Source of the DNA: Lunularia cruciata
Lineage: Eukaryota > Streptophyta > Marchantiopsida > Lunulariales > Lunulariaceae
Length of the DNA stretch: 64,000 nucleotides
Direction of reading: 5' to 3'
Assembly: GCA_948567375.1 (NCBI GenBank)
Contig: OX419755.1
Span: 50,287,001-50,351,000, forward strand
A program made the position numbers and the translations under genes. This document shows, piece after piece, positions 46,309 through 58,276 of the stretch (positions are counted from its first letter, which is position 1; every line of letters begins with the position of its first letter). The notes beneath the pieces are model-generated. The model did not search any database. It was not told the origin of the DNA and saw only the letters and a list, made by a program, of their open reading frames with translations.

Positions 46309-47418
46309 TTAGGCTTGTTGAAGATGTACTTCAAAAGCCTTGTGATTCATGACAATGGTGGCTTTCCCTCCAATCAAGTAGTGTCTAAACTTCTTGAGAC
46401 CATAGATCACTGCCAACCCTTCTCTCTCCATGACAGAGTAGTTCTTTTTTGTTGAAACCATCTGCCTACTAGCATAAGCTATTGGATGATCATACCCATC
46501 TTGGTCTAGTTGACTAAGAGTGCATCCTATACCTCCATTAGAAGCATCAGTGTAGAGGATGAAATGCTTACTCCAATTGGGTTTAGCAAGAATTGGAGCT
46601 ACAACAAGGGATTGCTTGAGCTCCTCAAAAGCTTTGAGAGCCTCCTTGTCTTCCAAAATCACCATGTAATCTACAACCTTCTTCATTTAGATGGTCAATG
46701 CATAAGCCTTGTTGGAAAATGAGAAGATAAACCTCCTATAATATCCAACCATCCCCAAGAATTGGTGTAACTTTGTCAAGCATGAAGGGAATGGAAGGTC
46801 TGAGATCTTCCTCACCTTCTTAGGATCAACTGCCATTCCATCTTTGGAAATGATGTGCCCCAAAATTAGACCTTCTTCACATCCAAAAATGCACCTCTCT
46901 GGGTTGAGTGATGCATTTGCCCCATTCAAGCATTGCAAGACCTTGATAAGATGCTCAAAGTACTCTTCCTTGCTCCCATAGACACAAAAGTCATCAATGA
47001 AGTCTCTCACAAATTTCCCAATGAAAGGTTCAAATACCTTGTTCATGAACAGTTGGAATGTGGCTGGAGCATTACAAAGCCCAAAAGGTATGACCTTGAA
47101 AGCATAAGTCTCCCAAGGTGTGGTGAATGTGGTGAGTTGTTGATGCTTTGGTGCAATCTTAATTTGGTTTTAACCACTATAACCATCTCCAAAACTATAC
47201 CTCTCATGACCTGCAACCTCCTCCAAGGTCTCATCAATGAGTGGCAATGGGTAGTAGTCCTTCTTGGTAACATCATTGAGCTTCTTGTAATCCACACATA
47301 CCCAAAGTTTGCCATTCTTTTTCTTCACAATGACAATTGGAGACACAGATTCTGAATTCTCCACCTCAAAGATAAATCCAGCCTCCTTGAGCTTATCAAT
47401 CTCCTCCTTCACAACCAA
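46309..47418 (-). pseudogene. D1 reverse transcriptase and RNase H
   Basis: Reverse transcriptase: KEEIDKLKEAGFIFEVENSE (47418), VDYKKLNDVTKKDYYPLPLI, a frameshift at the SGYN block, then 47046-46687 with RDFIDDFCVYGSKEEYFEHL, keeping both catalytic Asp, and RKISDLPFPSCLTKLHQFLG. RNase H at 46686-46309: ILYTDASNGGIGCTLSQLDQ, VMEREGLAVIYGLKKF, MNHKAFEV, where the usual TDH is MNH. Confidence 0.83.
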
Positions 47419-47448
47419 AGATATTGGTGTGCTAATGCGCCATTGCTT

Positions 47449-48420
47449 TTAGCGGATTGGTCTTGCATGTGACTCCACCTCTATCTTGTGCTCTTCTAAG
47501 GTGACTTCCTTCAAATCCTTGCAATTGAAAGCAAACACATGGATGAACTTGCAAAAAATCTCCTCAAATCTCACCTTCTCCTCCTTGGTAACATTTGGGC
47601 CATACTTAAGAGTAGCTAACCTTCTCTCTATCTCCTCAAATGTCAATGGTGATTTATCTGGGTCCTTCAAAACCTCTGGCTGAGGTGCAAAATCCATAGC
47701 ACACAAGGGATATGCATCTGAATCCAATTTAGATTCATCCCTCTCCATTGAAGTCTCCTCCTCCATGCTTGTGTCCACACTTGAAGTTCAAAATTTGGCT
47801 CCCAATAATCAGAGGATGGTGTATCTAAATATGAATTGTTGGTGGTGTTAGTCACAGGAACTGTGACTCTATGGTTTGATGGCCCAATCCTCAAGTACCC
47901 TTTGTGTCATCGATCAGTTTTGTGTGCTGATCTCAACCACGGCCTCCCAAGAAGTAATGCATACCTTGAATCCTCCAAGAATTGGAAAATCATGAGATTT
48001 TGAACTCCCATAATTGAAACTACCACCTTGTCTATCACCCTCCTAGTCAAACTTGTTACTTGTTTTCCATGCTCACCACAAATGTTGAAGGTCTTAAGGG
48101 TATCATACCCCACTTCTTCATCAACCTTTTTGACATGACATTCATTGTTGATCTTCCATCCACCAATGCATCCTTGATATTGTGACCATTCACTCTCACA
48201 TCAATCTTGGAAGCATATTCACAAGCCTCCTATGGTGTTGGTTTGGCATCCACCACCCCCATTGATACTAGAGCTTTTGCCTTCTTCTTCCTCTTGCTTC
48301 TTGTAGAACTCAAACCACCTCTAAGCGCCTTTCTCAAAGTAGGATTCAAAGCAATCAATTGGCCCACTGTGATGTTAGCCTTGTGACTTCCAACATCCTC
48401 CAAGACATTGTAGTTCCATT
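47449..48420 (-). pseudogene. D1 protease and linker
   Basis: 48113-47907 has the end of the protease (SLLGRPWLR-like: YALLLGRPWLRSAH). 47894-47449 is an acidic linker (EEETSMERDESKLDSDAYPL, EVTLEEHKIEVESHARPIR) leading to the polymerase. The active-site loop is in the stretch 48115-48230, out of frame with its neighbours. D2 shows it more clearly. Confidence 0.65.
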
Positions 48421-48451
48421 GTTGCTTTTAGATCAAGAAGTCCTCCATCCC

Positions 48452-49680
48452 CTACTTCTTCCTTGGAGTCTTTTTTTTTGACGGTGTTGAAAAGCTTGTG
48501 CGAGTGCTTATAGTAGGCATAGAAGTGCTCATAGGAGTATCTTGGCTAGGAGTAAATCCTTCAGAAGAGTGGACATCCTCTGCAAAATGAGCTCTCTTCT
48601 TCTCTTGTGCTAAAAGCTCCAAATAAAGATTCTTGGAGTTTGAGCACTCTCCCTTCTCATACTTGCTCTCAACCACATCTATAGATGCTATCCCCTTACC
48701 TTTATTTGGATTAGGAGCCACTTGGGTTTCACTACCTCCTTCTTTCACTCTATTAGCTCCTTCAGAATCCCTTCCTCCATGGTAAGTAGAATTTGGGCAA
48801 TTCTTTTGGATATGGCCTCTTCCTCCACAACCAAAATAATTTTTTCTCATTTAAATTGTTGGCAGGTTGGTCTCCTCTATATGGATAACTTCCATAACTC
48901 CTAGGCCATCTCTCCACATTCTGATCCACCTCTCTTTTCTCCCATAGTTGCACCACATTGATCTTGAGATTTGCAAGTTGTTATGTGATGGTTTGAAGTG
49001 GATCCTTTGGTGGAGGTGCAAGAACTAGAGCAACTACTACTTTTGGTGCAACCCTTACCACCAAAGAATCATGAATTTCCACCATGCTTGTAACCTTGAT
49101 GAGGATGCACAACCTCCTTCACCACCAAATCACTCTCATCCCCTTCCAAACTCTCTTCCATACAAATTGCAATCTTGATAGCTTCAACCTTGGAACAAAG
49201 TTTCTCATATCTCACCTTGCTTCTAATTTGTGGTCTCAATCCTTGCACAAAATTCTTGGTGAGCATGGCCCCTATGACAAGCATAGTAGTCTCTACATCA
49301 TCTCTACCCTTCCTCAACACTATGCAAAATCTGGACTCTAACTTCTCCACTCTTTTCACATAGACTCTCGCTTTCTCTCCATCTCCTTGTTTAAGAAAGG
49401 TAACCTCACTCATCAATCTCTCATAACTCTCATTTGGAAGAAAGTTCTCAATGAGTGCTGAAGTCAAACTTTCCCAAGACTCTTCTTCCCCATCTCTCCT
49501 CTCTCTCTTTTGGTATTCTGACTCATACTATGTAAGTGTTGCATCCTCAAAGAAATCTGGTAATAATAAGACCCACTCATTCTTCCTCCTTTCATTGTTT
49601 CCTATGCAAGCTCTCTTGAAGTCTTTCACAAAGGCCTCCACATCTTCTCCATCCTTGCCAAGAAAACCAAAAGTTCCCTA
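48452..49680 (-). pseudogene. D1 gag
   Basis: Capsid-like domain at 49467-49069 (IENFLPNESYERLMSEVTFL, KVEKLESRFCIVLRK, GLRPQIRSKVRYEKL); upstream WYESEYQKRE is out of frame. A knuckle near 48845 reads NYFGCGGRGHIQKNC, in which the first Cys has become Tyr. A Ser/Thr-rich tail follows to 48452. Compare D2, where the capsid frame is open. Confidence 0.75.
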
Positions 49681-49696
49681 TCTTAATCCCTCACTA

Positions 49697-49741
49697 TCTT
49701 TCTTTTCTCTCAATTTTTTTCTTTTTCTCTTTTCTTTTTTC
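49697..49741 (-). other. Polypurine leader tract of D1 before gag
   Basis: On the coding strand this is almost only A and G (complement of the TTTTTTTCTTTTTCTCTTTT run), placed between ORF0 and gag. D2 has the same at 59535-59582. Confidence 0.6.
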
Positions 49742-50024
49742 TTACTCTATAACTAATAGAGTATATACATGAATAACACCATCTGATAATAATACACCCT
49801 AGGGAACACAAAAGGTTCAGGTTGCTCTAAGATTTCTATAGTAAAATCAAATCCTAGAGTGCATATTAATCAAACTCTCATGGATAGTTTATCCAAAAGT
49901 TGAAAAGTTATCTCCATCATTAATCTTGAGAACTAGCTGATGAAGGTGGTAGTATTTTTGTAGCTATAGTAAGACTCTCTCCAAGATCCTTCACCAAGGT
50001 CTCCAAAATTGCTTTTACTACACT

Positions 50025-50380
50025 TCACTCATGTCCTTTTGGAAGTCCTTCCAGTCCACAAACCTCACACAACTCCTTGGTCTTAGATCTTCTCCCTCCC
50101 AATCTTGGTGAAGAAGGTCCAACATGCAAACCCAAGTCAAGTAAGCCTCTCCTTTCTCTCAATCTCTTTCTCTCAAAATTCAATGGACATGAACTTGCCT
50201 TATGTCCCTTTTCTCCACATAAAAGCACTTAGACTTACTCTTTCCTCCAAGTGGTGTAGGTTTTTGGATCCTCTCAACACTCTCTTCAAATTCTATTCTA
50301 AACTAAAATCTCCTCAAATCCTCCCCTATATTCACCTCAAACCCTTGGGGAACCTTGCATAGCCTCAATTTCCACTCTTG
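50025..50380 (-). pseudogene. D1 ORF0: zinc-knuckle protein upstream of gag
   Basis: Counterpart of the D2 frame at 60232-59864. Starts MEDHQEWKLRLCKVPQGFEV near 50390-50330, breaks by a stop near 50300 and a 1-base loss near 50225, then reads CGEKGHKASSCPL, GLLDLGLHVGPSSPRLGGRR and CEVCGLEGLPKGHE to the stop at 50025. Zinc ligands of the knuckle are kept. The function is unknown. The 640 bases between this frame and the leader frame hold nothing I recognise. Confidence 0.65.
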
Positions 50381-51036
50381 GTGATCCTCCATGTTCCCAA
50401 GATGAGTCTAAACACTCAAACATGCTTTTTGTTGCTCTCACACTCCTCATGCATGAAATCTAAACTCTACAGGATTGACCCTTCCTCATAATGTTAGTCA
50501 AATCTCACAACTGGTATATCATAGTCCTTTGACATCTTTCACATTTGATTAAAACTATAGGTTGTGCCTTCTTGAAAAATTTCAAATCTTTTCATTGAGT
50601 CATTTGGCCTAGGCACTTTTCTATTCAGCACACATATTTCAGATTTGGTATGCAAACCACCCCCCCTCACTTTAAAAACTTATAACTCTCTGCTCAAGAA
50701 TGATCTTTGTCTAATTTTTGTGTCAATACAATACAATGCACTAAATTGTCTTGTAATTTTTCATCACAATCCACTACAAATTGAATAAATGGCAGACTCT
50801 GTACAGTTTTCTATGGAACATGCAGTTACGGGAGTAGTTTACCCTATCAACTTTCAAAAATTCTAGCCCAATGTGCATAATAGCTTTAGAAATTATTTCA
50901 AGTTAACTAACTAAAGGATAACCTAAACTATCATATGTAGAAATTTTAAGTCCAGATCCTAAACTTTAGATTTTGCCCAAAATTACCTTAATCTCCAAAA
51001 TCTGCAATCCACCTCACACAATTCCTCCAAATCCTC

Positions 51037-51207
51037 TCAAGTGTACAAGATGCATAAAATCACCCCAAATACATCATAATGAACTATAGGGTATAAAAAT
51101 GGGTCCAAATTCTCTAACATGAGTTCAGCCCTCTCCTCCCCTAAAGTTCTCTCCAAGTGAGCTCTCATAGCCTCCTTTTGTCTAATATAGAATTGTATGC
51201 TGAACAT
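51037..51207 (-). CDS. D1 short leader ORF next to the primer site
   Basis: A 56-codon frame starting MFSIQFYIRQKEAMRAHLE and ending HYDVFGVILCILYT, 21 bases from the primer site. D2 has the same peptide with a stop near its start and an extra three residues at the end. No domain recognised. It could be an upstream ORF or the relic of a longer Gag leader. Confidence 0.5.
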   Translation of the reverse strand: MFSIQFYIRQKEAMRAHLERTLGEERAELMLENLDPFLYPIVHYDVFGVILCILYT

Positions 51208-51227
51208 TATTCTGCCTTCTAGAGAGG

Positions 51228-51244
51228 TCCTGCCAACGGAACCA
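51228..51244 (-). other. Primer binding site of D1
   Basis: The coding strand reads TGGTTCCGTTGGCAGGA four bases after the 5' LTR. It resembles the tRNA-Asp complement except at positions 4-5 and has one further change from D2. Confidence 0.65.
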
Positions 51245-51248
51245 AAAA

Positions 51249-51945
51249 TGTGAGCCAGCCTGTCTCTCACTTAGGATGAACCTTTGATAGCTATTATGGT
51301 AGCGCACCATGGACTAAGAAGGCAAAGAACCCCAACTCCATCATACTTCTCCAAGGCTAACACTCCAAGACTCAAAACATTGCTCACTAACGAACTCAAT
51401 GAGAGAGAGATAGTTGCAAATGAAAGGATGATGAGTACCTCCTCACCCCTTGTTTATATACTTGTGAAATAGTTATGCACCAAAGTTACTAATTACTGGA
51501 GTGACTCAAGTTACTAGGCTAAAAGTCAAGTAAAGTCAAAAAGTATAAAGGAATATACATCCACATAGGCATATTCTACTTAGCATGTTATCTTATCTTG
51601 ATCCAACCACTAAGTCAAGGATTCCTTCATATGAGCTATCCTTGGACTATAGAAGAATCCAAAACAAAAAGGCTTGCAAGCCCAAGAGTTCTCAACTCTT
51701 TCCTCAAAGCCAAACACTTAGGAATAATATCAAGTCAACATACTAGAATCTAAAATAGTGGTGCTCATCTTTTCCACTTCCTCTAAAGTAAGGTCCCCTC
51801 TATCTTATCTTAGCTATGACTAAATTTAGCTTATCATGACTAATGTAGAACCATCTTTTATCTCTATATAAATAATATCTCTCAAGTACTTGTAATACCA
51901 AGCTAATTATCACAATACCACACACATGCACAAATGGGTCTTACA
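51249..51945 (-). repeat. 5' LTR of D1
   Basis: TGTGAGCCAGCCTGTCTC to GGGTCTTACA. A TATATAAA motif lies near 51450 on the coding strand. More differences from the 3' LTR are visible than between the two D2 LTRs. Confidence 0.9.
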
Positions 51946-52396
51946 GGTCTTGCATGTGACTCAACCTCTATCTTGTGCTGCTCCAAGGTGACTTCATTCA
52001 AAGCCTTGTAACTAAAAGCAAACATGTGGATGAACTTGCAAAAAATCTCCTCAAATCTGACCTTCTCCTCCTTGGTAACATTTGGACCATACTTGAGGAG
52101 AGATAACCTCTTCTCTATCTTGTCAAGTGTCAATGGTGATTTATTTGGGTCCTTCAAAACCTCTAGCTAAGGTGGAAAATCCATAGCACACAAGGGATAC
52201 ACATCTGAATAAGATTCAAATTTATTTTCCTCCGTGGGAGTCTCCTCTTCCATGCTTGTGTCCACACCTAAAGCTCCTTCTTCAAAATCTGATTCTCAAT
52301 AATCAGAAGATAATGTATTTGAATGTGAAGTGTTGGTGGTGTTAGTCATAAAAATAGTGACTGTATGGTTTGATGGCCCAATCCTCAAGCACCCTT
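51946..52396 (-). mobile_element. Family D fragment D3, right part
   Basis: Minus-strand linker before the polymerase: SPLTLDKIEKRLSLLKYGPN and EIFCKFIHMFAF, then the acidic stretch and the N-R-V-T-type end, matching D2 at 57300-57740. It stops at ACCCTT where the C3 LTR begins. Confidence 0.8.
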
Positions 52397-53939
52397 TGTG
52401 ACAACTTGGCAAATATCACTTTTTGCGGTAATGAGGTAAGTAAAGATCGTTCCCGTAGAGATACTAGTCAGAAATGTCCAAATATAAAGTCAAATGTCAC
52501 ACTGTAGTTCTTCTTAATTGTGTCTTTCATCTCTCAGGTAGCAACTACACCCAGAAGAGAGTAACAAGCGTTGATTCGCAGTCTTGTCATAACAATGTGT
52601 CACACTTAATCACAACTACATCAAATCTTTCCAAATAGTCTTGATTGTGATGATTCAAGCTCGCCCAAAAATGGCACTTCATTGCAAAATGACTTTGCCT
52701 CATAATTGTGTTCTACCCCTCCACTAAAGGCACAACTTCCTTGATCAAAATTGCTTCACATCAACTTTGCACTACACTCACAAATGCAGAATACTACCAA
52801 CACTACAATTCCTCTTAGATCTGTCAGGGCATTGCTCCAATTGCACTTCACTCAAGATCAAACACACAAAATGAAGATCAAGGCTGCGGAATCCAACATC
52901 CAACAAGCACACTAACTTGCACTTCAAAATTCTCCAAACACTCACAAACACAAACACAAAATTGATACTCAAAATCAAGCTCAAACGACGAGCACTACTT
53001 CACAACACTTTGCTTTATCTATTCTCAGAAATAATGAGCATTGAACAATATTTTCTTGTGAATCCACTCTTAAATAGTAAAGCAAACGACAACACTAACA
53101 ACTATACCATTTCCTAACAACTCTTCTAACCTACAGATCCAAAATGACAATGCACCTCTTCATAATTGCCTCTTCAAATCTCAAATCTGTTACTACTCCA
53201 ATCTGATGTCTACTTCTTTCTTGGCTTTCAATCCCAAAGTAACTTCACTCACTACTACTCTGTCTTTGGGTATCATAACTCCTAATTCTTCTACCATTTC
53301 TATTACTTCTCCTTCCTGATCTACAATTCCACTAGTGGGTAATCTTTCTAAACCTTTATCTCCCGACTCACTCTTCTCTAATACCTTTGATGGTAATTCC
53401 AAAAATATTTGTACTCCTATGTCATCTACTTTGGGTTTTGCTTGTACATCCTTCCAAAGTTTATCTATCTCTAATTTCACTAAGTCTAATCTAATCTTGA
53501 TATTTTCTTCTACTTCCAATATCTTCCTATCTACACGAGTTCTGAGATTGATAAGCAAAGCATTCAAATCTTTATCATTTTCATTTCTCCTCCTTGTCTC
53601 CTGCACCAACAACTTCAACTCGTGCAGTCTTGTTTCTTCAATTTGCATGTTGGCTTTTGTACTTAGCATCACGTTCATTGTCGTCACTATCTCCTTTAAT
53701 GGCTTCAATCTCATTCTTCTCTACCGTGCTTGATCTGCAAGCCAATCTTCTCTATACATTGCCAATTCTACTTTGAACTTGACTTTCATTGTCTCCTTCT
53801 CTTTCTGCACAATCTTCTTCTCTAGATTGCAAAGTAACTCTCTTAATCTTCCTTCCTCTCTATATGTCATTGTCAACTTTCTTTTCTAGAGTTGCTTCTT
53901 CTCTTCTACACTCTCCATCATTCTATCAAGCTCTTGCTC
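52397..53939 (-). repeat. Family C copy C3: LTR, first part
   Basis: The reverse complement of the last 1.5 kb of the C LTR, starting TGTGACAACTTGGCAAATAT at 52397. It stops at GCTC 53936-53939, where D2 enters, and resumes at 61780. Solo LTR or 3' LTR of a minus-strand element; the window ends before this can be told. Confidence 0.87.
53193..53939 (-). pseudogene. LTR-borne coiled-coil protein frame, C3 copy, C-terminal part
   Basis: Reads MRLKPLKEIVTTMNVMLSTK, RIEETRLHELKLLVQET-like text (IEETRLHELKLLVQETRRR), RTRVDRKILEVEENI, DDIGVQIFLELPSKVLEKS and ends KKEVDIRLE at 53193. The Glu/Lys-rich coiled coil lies between 53715 and 53939 with shifts. It was joined to the part at 63464-61780 before D2 inserted. 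Confidence 0.72.
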
Positions 53940-54630
53940 TATGAGCCGACCTGTCTCTCACTCAGAATGAACCTCTGATAGCTATTATGGTAGCACACCA
54001 TGGACTAAGAAGGCAAGGAACCCCAACTCCATCATACTCCTCCAAGGCTAACATTCCAAGACTCAAGACATTGCTCACTAGAGAACTCAATGAGAGAGAG
54101 ATAGTTGCAAATGAAAGGATGATGAGTACCTCCTCACACTTTGTTTATATACTCATGAAATAGTTACATACCAAAGTTACTAATTACCGTAGTAACTCAA
54201 GTTACTAGACTAAAAGTCAAGTCAAGTCAAAAAGTAGAAAGGAATATCCATTCACATGGGCATATTCCCCTAAGCATGTAGTCTTATCTTGACCCAACCA
54301 CTAAGTCAAGAATTCCTTCACATGGGCTATCCTTGGACTAAAGAAGAATCCAAAACAAAAAGGCTTGCGGGCCCAAGAGTTCTCAACTCTTTCCTCAAAG
54401 CCAAACACTTAGGAATAATACCAAGTCAACACACTAAAATCCAAAATAGTGGTGCTCATCTTTTCTACTTCCTCTAAAGTAAGGTCCCCTCTATCTTAGT
54501 TATGACTAACTTTATCTAACCATGACTAATATAGAACCATCCTTTATCTTTATATAAATAATATCTCTAAGTACTTGTAATACCAAGCTAAATATCACAA
54601 TACCACACACATGCACAAATGGGTGTTACA
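53940..54630 (-). repeat. 3' LTR of D2
   Basis: TATGAGCCGACCTGTCTC to GGGTGTTACA. The next bases (54631-54648) give the purine-rich tract TTAGTCCAGGGGTAAA on the coding strand. Confidence 0.92.
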
Positions 54631-54659
54631 TTTACCCCTGGACTAAGTTTTCACTTTTT

Positions 54660-56118
54660 CCTTAAAATGAAGGTCTCTCTACCTTCTATGATACATCTCC
54701 AACTTATCATGGTTAATCCTATCAAAGTGTCTTCCTCCAAACTCCTTCAAATCATAGGTGTAATTGCCCCACACCTTCTCCATTATGAAAGGTCCAAAGT
54801 ACTTAGGCAAAATCTTCTTTTGCACTCTCTTGAATCAAATGGAATCAAACAACATTACCCAATCACCTTCCTTGAAAGGCTCTACCTTCTTCTTGCCTTG
54901 CCTCTTGTCAAAGCTCTCCTTTTGTTTCCTTTGGCCTTGGTCCACTCAAACCATAGCAATTGCTCTTGCCTCTTCCAACTCCATGAGTTATTCCTTCCTC
55001 GACTTCGCTGCATCACCTCCTTCTACTTTCTTCAATCTCATATGAATGCTTTGGAAGCTATGAAGATCAAAGTGAGTAGGTAAGGTAGACTCAATACCAT
55101 ATACTAATTGAAATTGATAATATCCGGTGGAGGTCTTCATGGTTGTCCTATACTCCCACAAAACTGCATGAATCCTCTTGTCCCAATGATGTTTAGCCCC
55201 CTCCATTTCTGCATCTTTGGCCAACATCATGCACAAGGTCTGATTGGTTCTCTCTACCAAGCCATTGGAATTTGGCTTAAAGGATGTAGTTACTCTATGT
55301 GTGATAGAGAAATGTCATAGCATGGCTACAGTAATGCTTCCTATAAACTCTCCTCCTCTATTAGAAACCAACTCCAAAGGGCATCCAAACCTAGTGATAA
55401 TGCGTTCATAAAGAAATCTACCCCCTTTATCTTCATTCTTGTCCCTCAATGGTCTAGCCTCAACCCACTTGCTAAGGTAATCAGTAACTACCACAATGTA
55501 CCAATTGTTCCTTGGGGTTCTATTGAGAGGACCTACAAAATCAATTTTCCATTTCTCAAAAGGTTCTAGCAATGGAATTGATCTAACTGGTGGAGTGGAT
55601 GTAGACTTTCTAGCAAAAGCTTGACAAACATGACAAGTTTTGCAATAATCAAGACAATCCTTGAAAATCCCTCTCCAATGGTAACCTGCATCTAGAATCT
55701 TGAAAGCAGTCACCTTTCCTGCAAAGTGTCCTCCATATACTAAACCTTCATGAAACTCCTTTATGAGTAGGATAGACTCTTCCTTACCCACTGCTCTTTG
55801 AAGTAGACCATCTGCTCCTTGGTGAAAAAGAATATCCTCCACCATTGTGTAAGGTCTAGATCTTGCTACAAGGACCTTCCTCTCCCTAGCATGCATCCCT
55901 TCTAGATAGTTACCTCTTGTCATAAAATCCACAATCTCCTTGTACTCCATTTTAACCTCTTGAGTGACTGAGATTGTCATGAGTTCCTCATCCGGGAAGA
56001 AATCATCCACTGGCTCATCTCCATCATGTTCATAGGCTCTAGATAACAAATCAGCATTTGCATGTTTCTTTCCTCGCCTATCCTCAATGGTGTATTCATA
56101 CTCAGACAAGAGTATCAT
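54660..56118 (-). pseudogene. D2 integrase
   Basis: A 267-codon frame (56118-55315) covers the RNase H end (KKHANADLLSRAYEHD), the zinc-binding H-H-C-C (EFHEGLVYGGH, CKTCHVCQ), catalytic D in KIDFVGPLNRTPR and LVSNRGGEF, where the second catalytic Asp is Asn. 55260-54988 adds the catalytic Glu region VERTNQTLCMMLAKD and YRTTMKTSTGYYQFQLVYG. The tail to 54660 reads GDWVMLFDS, stop, then KYFGPFIMEKVWGNYTYDL, a GPY-type module. Confidence 0.85.
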
Positions 56119-57130
56119 CCACCTTGCTAGTCTCCCTTCAACATTAGGCTTGTTGAAGATCTACTTCAAAGCCTTGTGATCCGTGACAATGGTGGGTTTC
56201 CTTCCAATCAAGTAGTGTCTAAACTTCTTGAGACCAAAGATCACTGCCAACCCTTCTCTCTCCGTGACAGAGTAGTTCTTCTCTACTAAAACCATTTGCT
56301 AACTAGCATAAACTATTGGATGATCATGCCCATCTTGGTCTAATTGACTAAGAGTGCATCCTAAACCTCCATTAGAAGCATTAGTGTAGAGGATGAAAGG
56401 CTTACTCCAATCAAGTTTAGCAAGAATTGGAGCTACAACAAGGGATTGCTTGAGCTCCTCAAAAGCTTTGAGAGGCTCCTTGTCCTCCAAAATCACCATG
56501 TAATCTACACCCTTCTTCATGTAGATGGTCAATGCATAAGCCTTGTTGGAAAATGAGAAGATGAACCTCCTATAGTATCCAACCATCCCCAAGAATTGGC
56601 GTAACTTTGTCAAGCTTGAAGGGAATGGAAGGTCTGAGATTTTCCTCACCTTCTCAAGATCAACTACTATTCTATCTTGGGAGATGATGTGCCCCAAAAG
56701 TAGACCTTCTTCACATCCAAAAATGCACCTCTCTGGAATGAGTTGATGCATTTGCCTCATCCAAGCGTTGCAAGACCTTGATTAGGTGCTCAAAGTGCTC
56801 TTCCTTGCTTCCATAGACACAAAAGTCATCAATGAAGTCTCTCACAAATTTCCCAATGAAAGGTTCAAATACCTTGTTCATTAACCATTGGAATGTGGCT
56901 GGAGCATTGCAAAGCCCAAAAGGCATGACCTTGAAAGTGTAAGTTCCCCTAGGTGTGGTGAATGTGATGAGTTGTTGATGCTCTGGTGCAATCTTGATTT
57001 GGTTATGTCCACTATAACCATCTTCAAAATTGTACCTCTCATGATGTGCAACCTCCTCCAAGATCTCATCAATGAATGGCAATGGGTAGTAGTCCTTCTT
57101 GGTAACAGCATTGAGCTTCTTGTAATCCAC
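56119..57130 (-). pseudogene. D2 reverse transcriptase and RNase H
   Basis: 57130-56711: VDYKKLNAVTKKDYYPLPF-like start, DGYSGHNQIKIAPEHQQL, MPFGLCNAPATFQWLMNKVF, RDFIDDFCVYGSKEEHFEHL with both catalytic Asp. A one-base shift near 56750 leads to 56760-56299: RCIFGCEEGLLLGHIISQD, FLGMVGYYRRFIFSFSNKAY, then RNase H ILYTNASNGGLGCTLSQLDQ, whose first Asp is Asn. RNase H continues with stops to 56119. Confidence 0.85.
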
Positions 57131-57142
57131 ACATACCTGAAG

Positions 57143-58250
57143 CTAGCCATTCTTTTTCTTCACAATGACAATTGGAGACACCCATTCTGAATTCTCTACC
57201 TCAAAGATAAATCCAGCCTCCTTGAGCTTATCAATCTCCTCCTTCACAACCAAAGATATTGGTGGGCTAATGCAATGTTGTTTTGGGCGGATTGGTCTTG
57301 CATGTGACTCAACCTCTATCTTGTGCTCCTCTAATGTGACAACCTTCAAATCCTTGTAATTGAAAGCAAAAACATGGATGAACTTGCGGAAAATCTCCTC
57401 AAATCTCACCTTCTCCTCCTTGGTAACATTTGGGCCATACTTGAGGGTAGCTAACCTTCTCTCTACCTCCTCAAGTGTCAATGGTGATTTATCTGGGTCC
57501 TTCAAAACCTCTAGCTTAGGTGCAAAATCCATAGCACACAAAGGATACACATTTGAATCAGATTCAAATTCATTCTCCTCTGTGGAAGTCTCCTCTTCCA
57601 TGCTTGTGTCCACACCTGAAGCTCCTTCTTCAGAATCTGATTCCCAATAATCAGAAGATGGTGTATCTGAATGTGAAGTGTTGGTGGTGTTAGTCATAGG
57701 ATCTATGACTGTATGGTTTGATGGCCCAATCCTCAAGTACCCTTTGTGTTATCAATCAGTTGTGTGTGTTGCTCTCAACCATGGCCTCCCAAGAAGTAAG
57801 TCATAGCTTGAATCTTTCAAGACTTGGAAAGTCATGAGATTTTGAACTCCCATAACTGAAACTTACCACTTTTTCCATCACCCCTACAGGTAAAACTTGT
57901 TGCTTGTTTGCCATGCTCACCACAAATGTTGAAGGTCTTGAGGGTATCATACCCAACTTCTTCATCAACCTTTCTGCCATGGCACTTACTATTGATCCTT
58001 CATCAACCAATGCATCCTTGATGTTGTGACCATTCACTCTCACATCAATCTTGGAGGCATATTCACAAGCCTCCCATGGTGCTGGCTTGGCATCCACCAC
58101 CCCCATTGATACTAGAGCTTTTTCCTTCTTCTTCCTCTTGATCCTTGTAGAACTCAAACCACCTCTAAGCTCCTTTCTCAAAGTAGGGTTCAAAGCAATC
58201 AATTGGCTCATTGTGATGTTAGCCTTGTGACTACCAACATCCTCCAACAC
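57143..58250 (-). pseudogene. D2 protease and linker to polymerase
   Basis: 58250-57801 is an open frame: MSQLIALNPTLRKELRGGLS, then VNGHNIKDALVDEGSIVSAM, the protease loop with D-E-G where D-G-G or D-S-G is expected, and LPVGVMEKVVSFSYG. After a break, 57736-57143 has an acidic linker (SDYWESDSEEGASGVDTSME), SPLTLEEVERRLATLKYGPN and the polymerase start KEEIDKLKEAGFIFEVENSE, WVSPIVIVKKKNG. Confidence 0.75.
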
Positions 58251-58276
58251 ATTATAGTTCCATTATTGCTTTGAGA

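Larger units (their letters stand above)
44123..51945 (-). mobile_element. Family D copy D1: complete 7.8-kb Ty3/gypsy element inside D3
   Basis: Minus orientation: 5' LTR 51249-51945, primer site 51228-51244, short leader frame, zinc-knuckle ORF0, polypurine leader tract, gag, protease, reverse transcriptase, RNase H, integrase, polypurine tract, 3' LTR 44123-44816. It interrupts a related copy (D3). The flanks read TTGTC on the left and GGTCT on the right; I take G-G-T-C / T-G-T-C as an imperfect 4-bp duplication. Frameshifts and stops are moderate. Confidence 0.88.
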
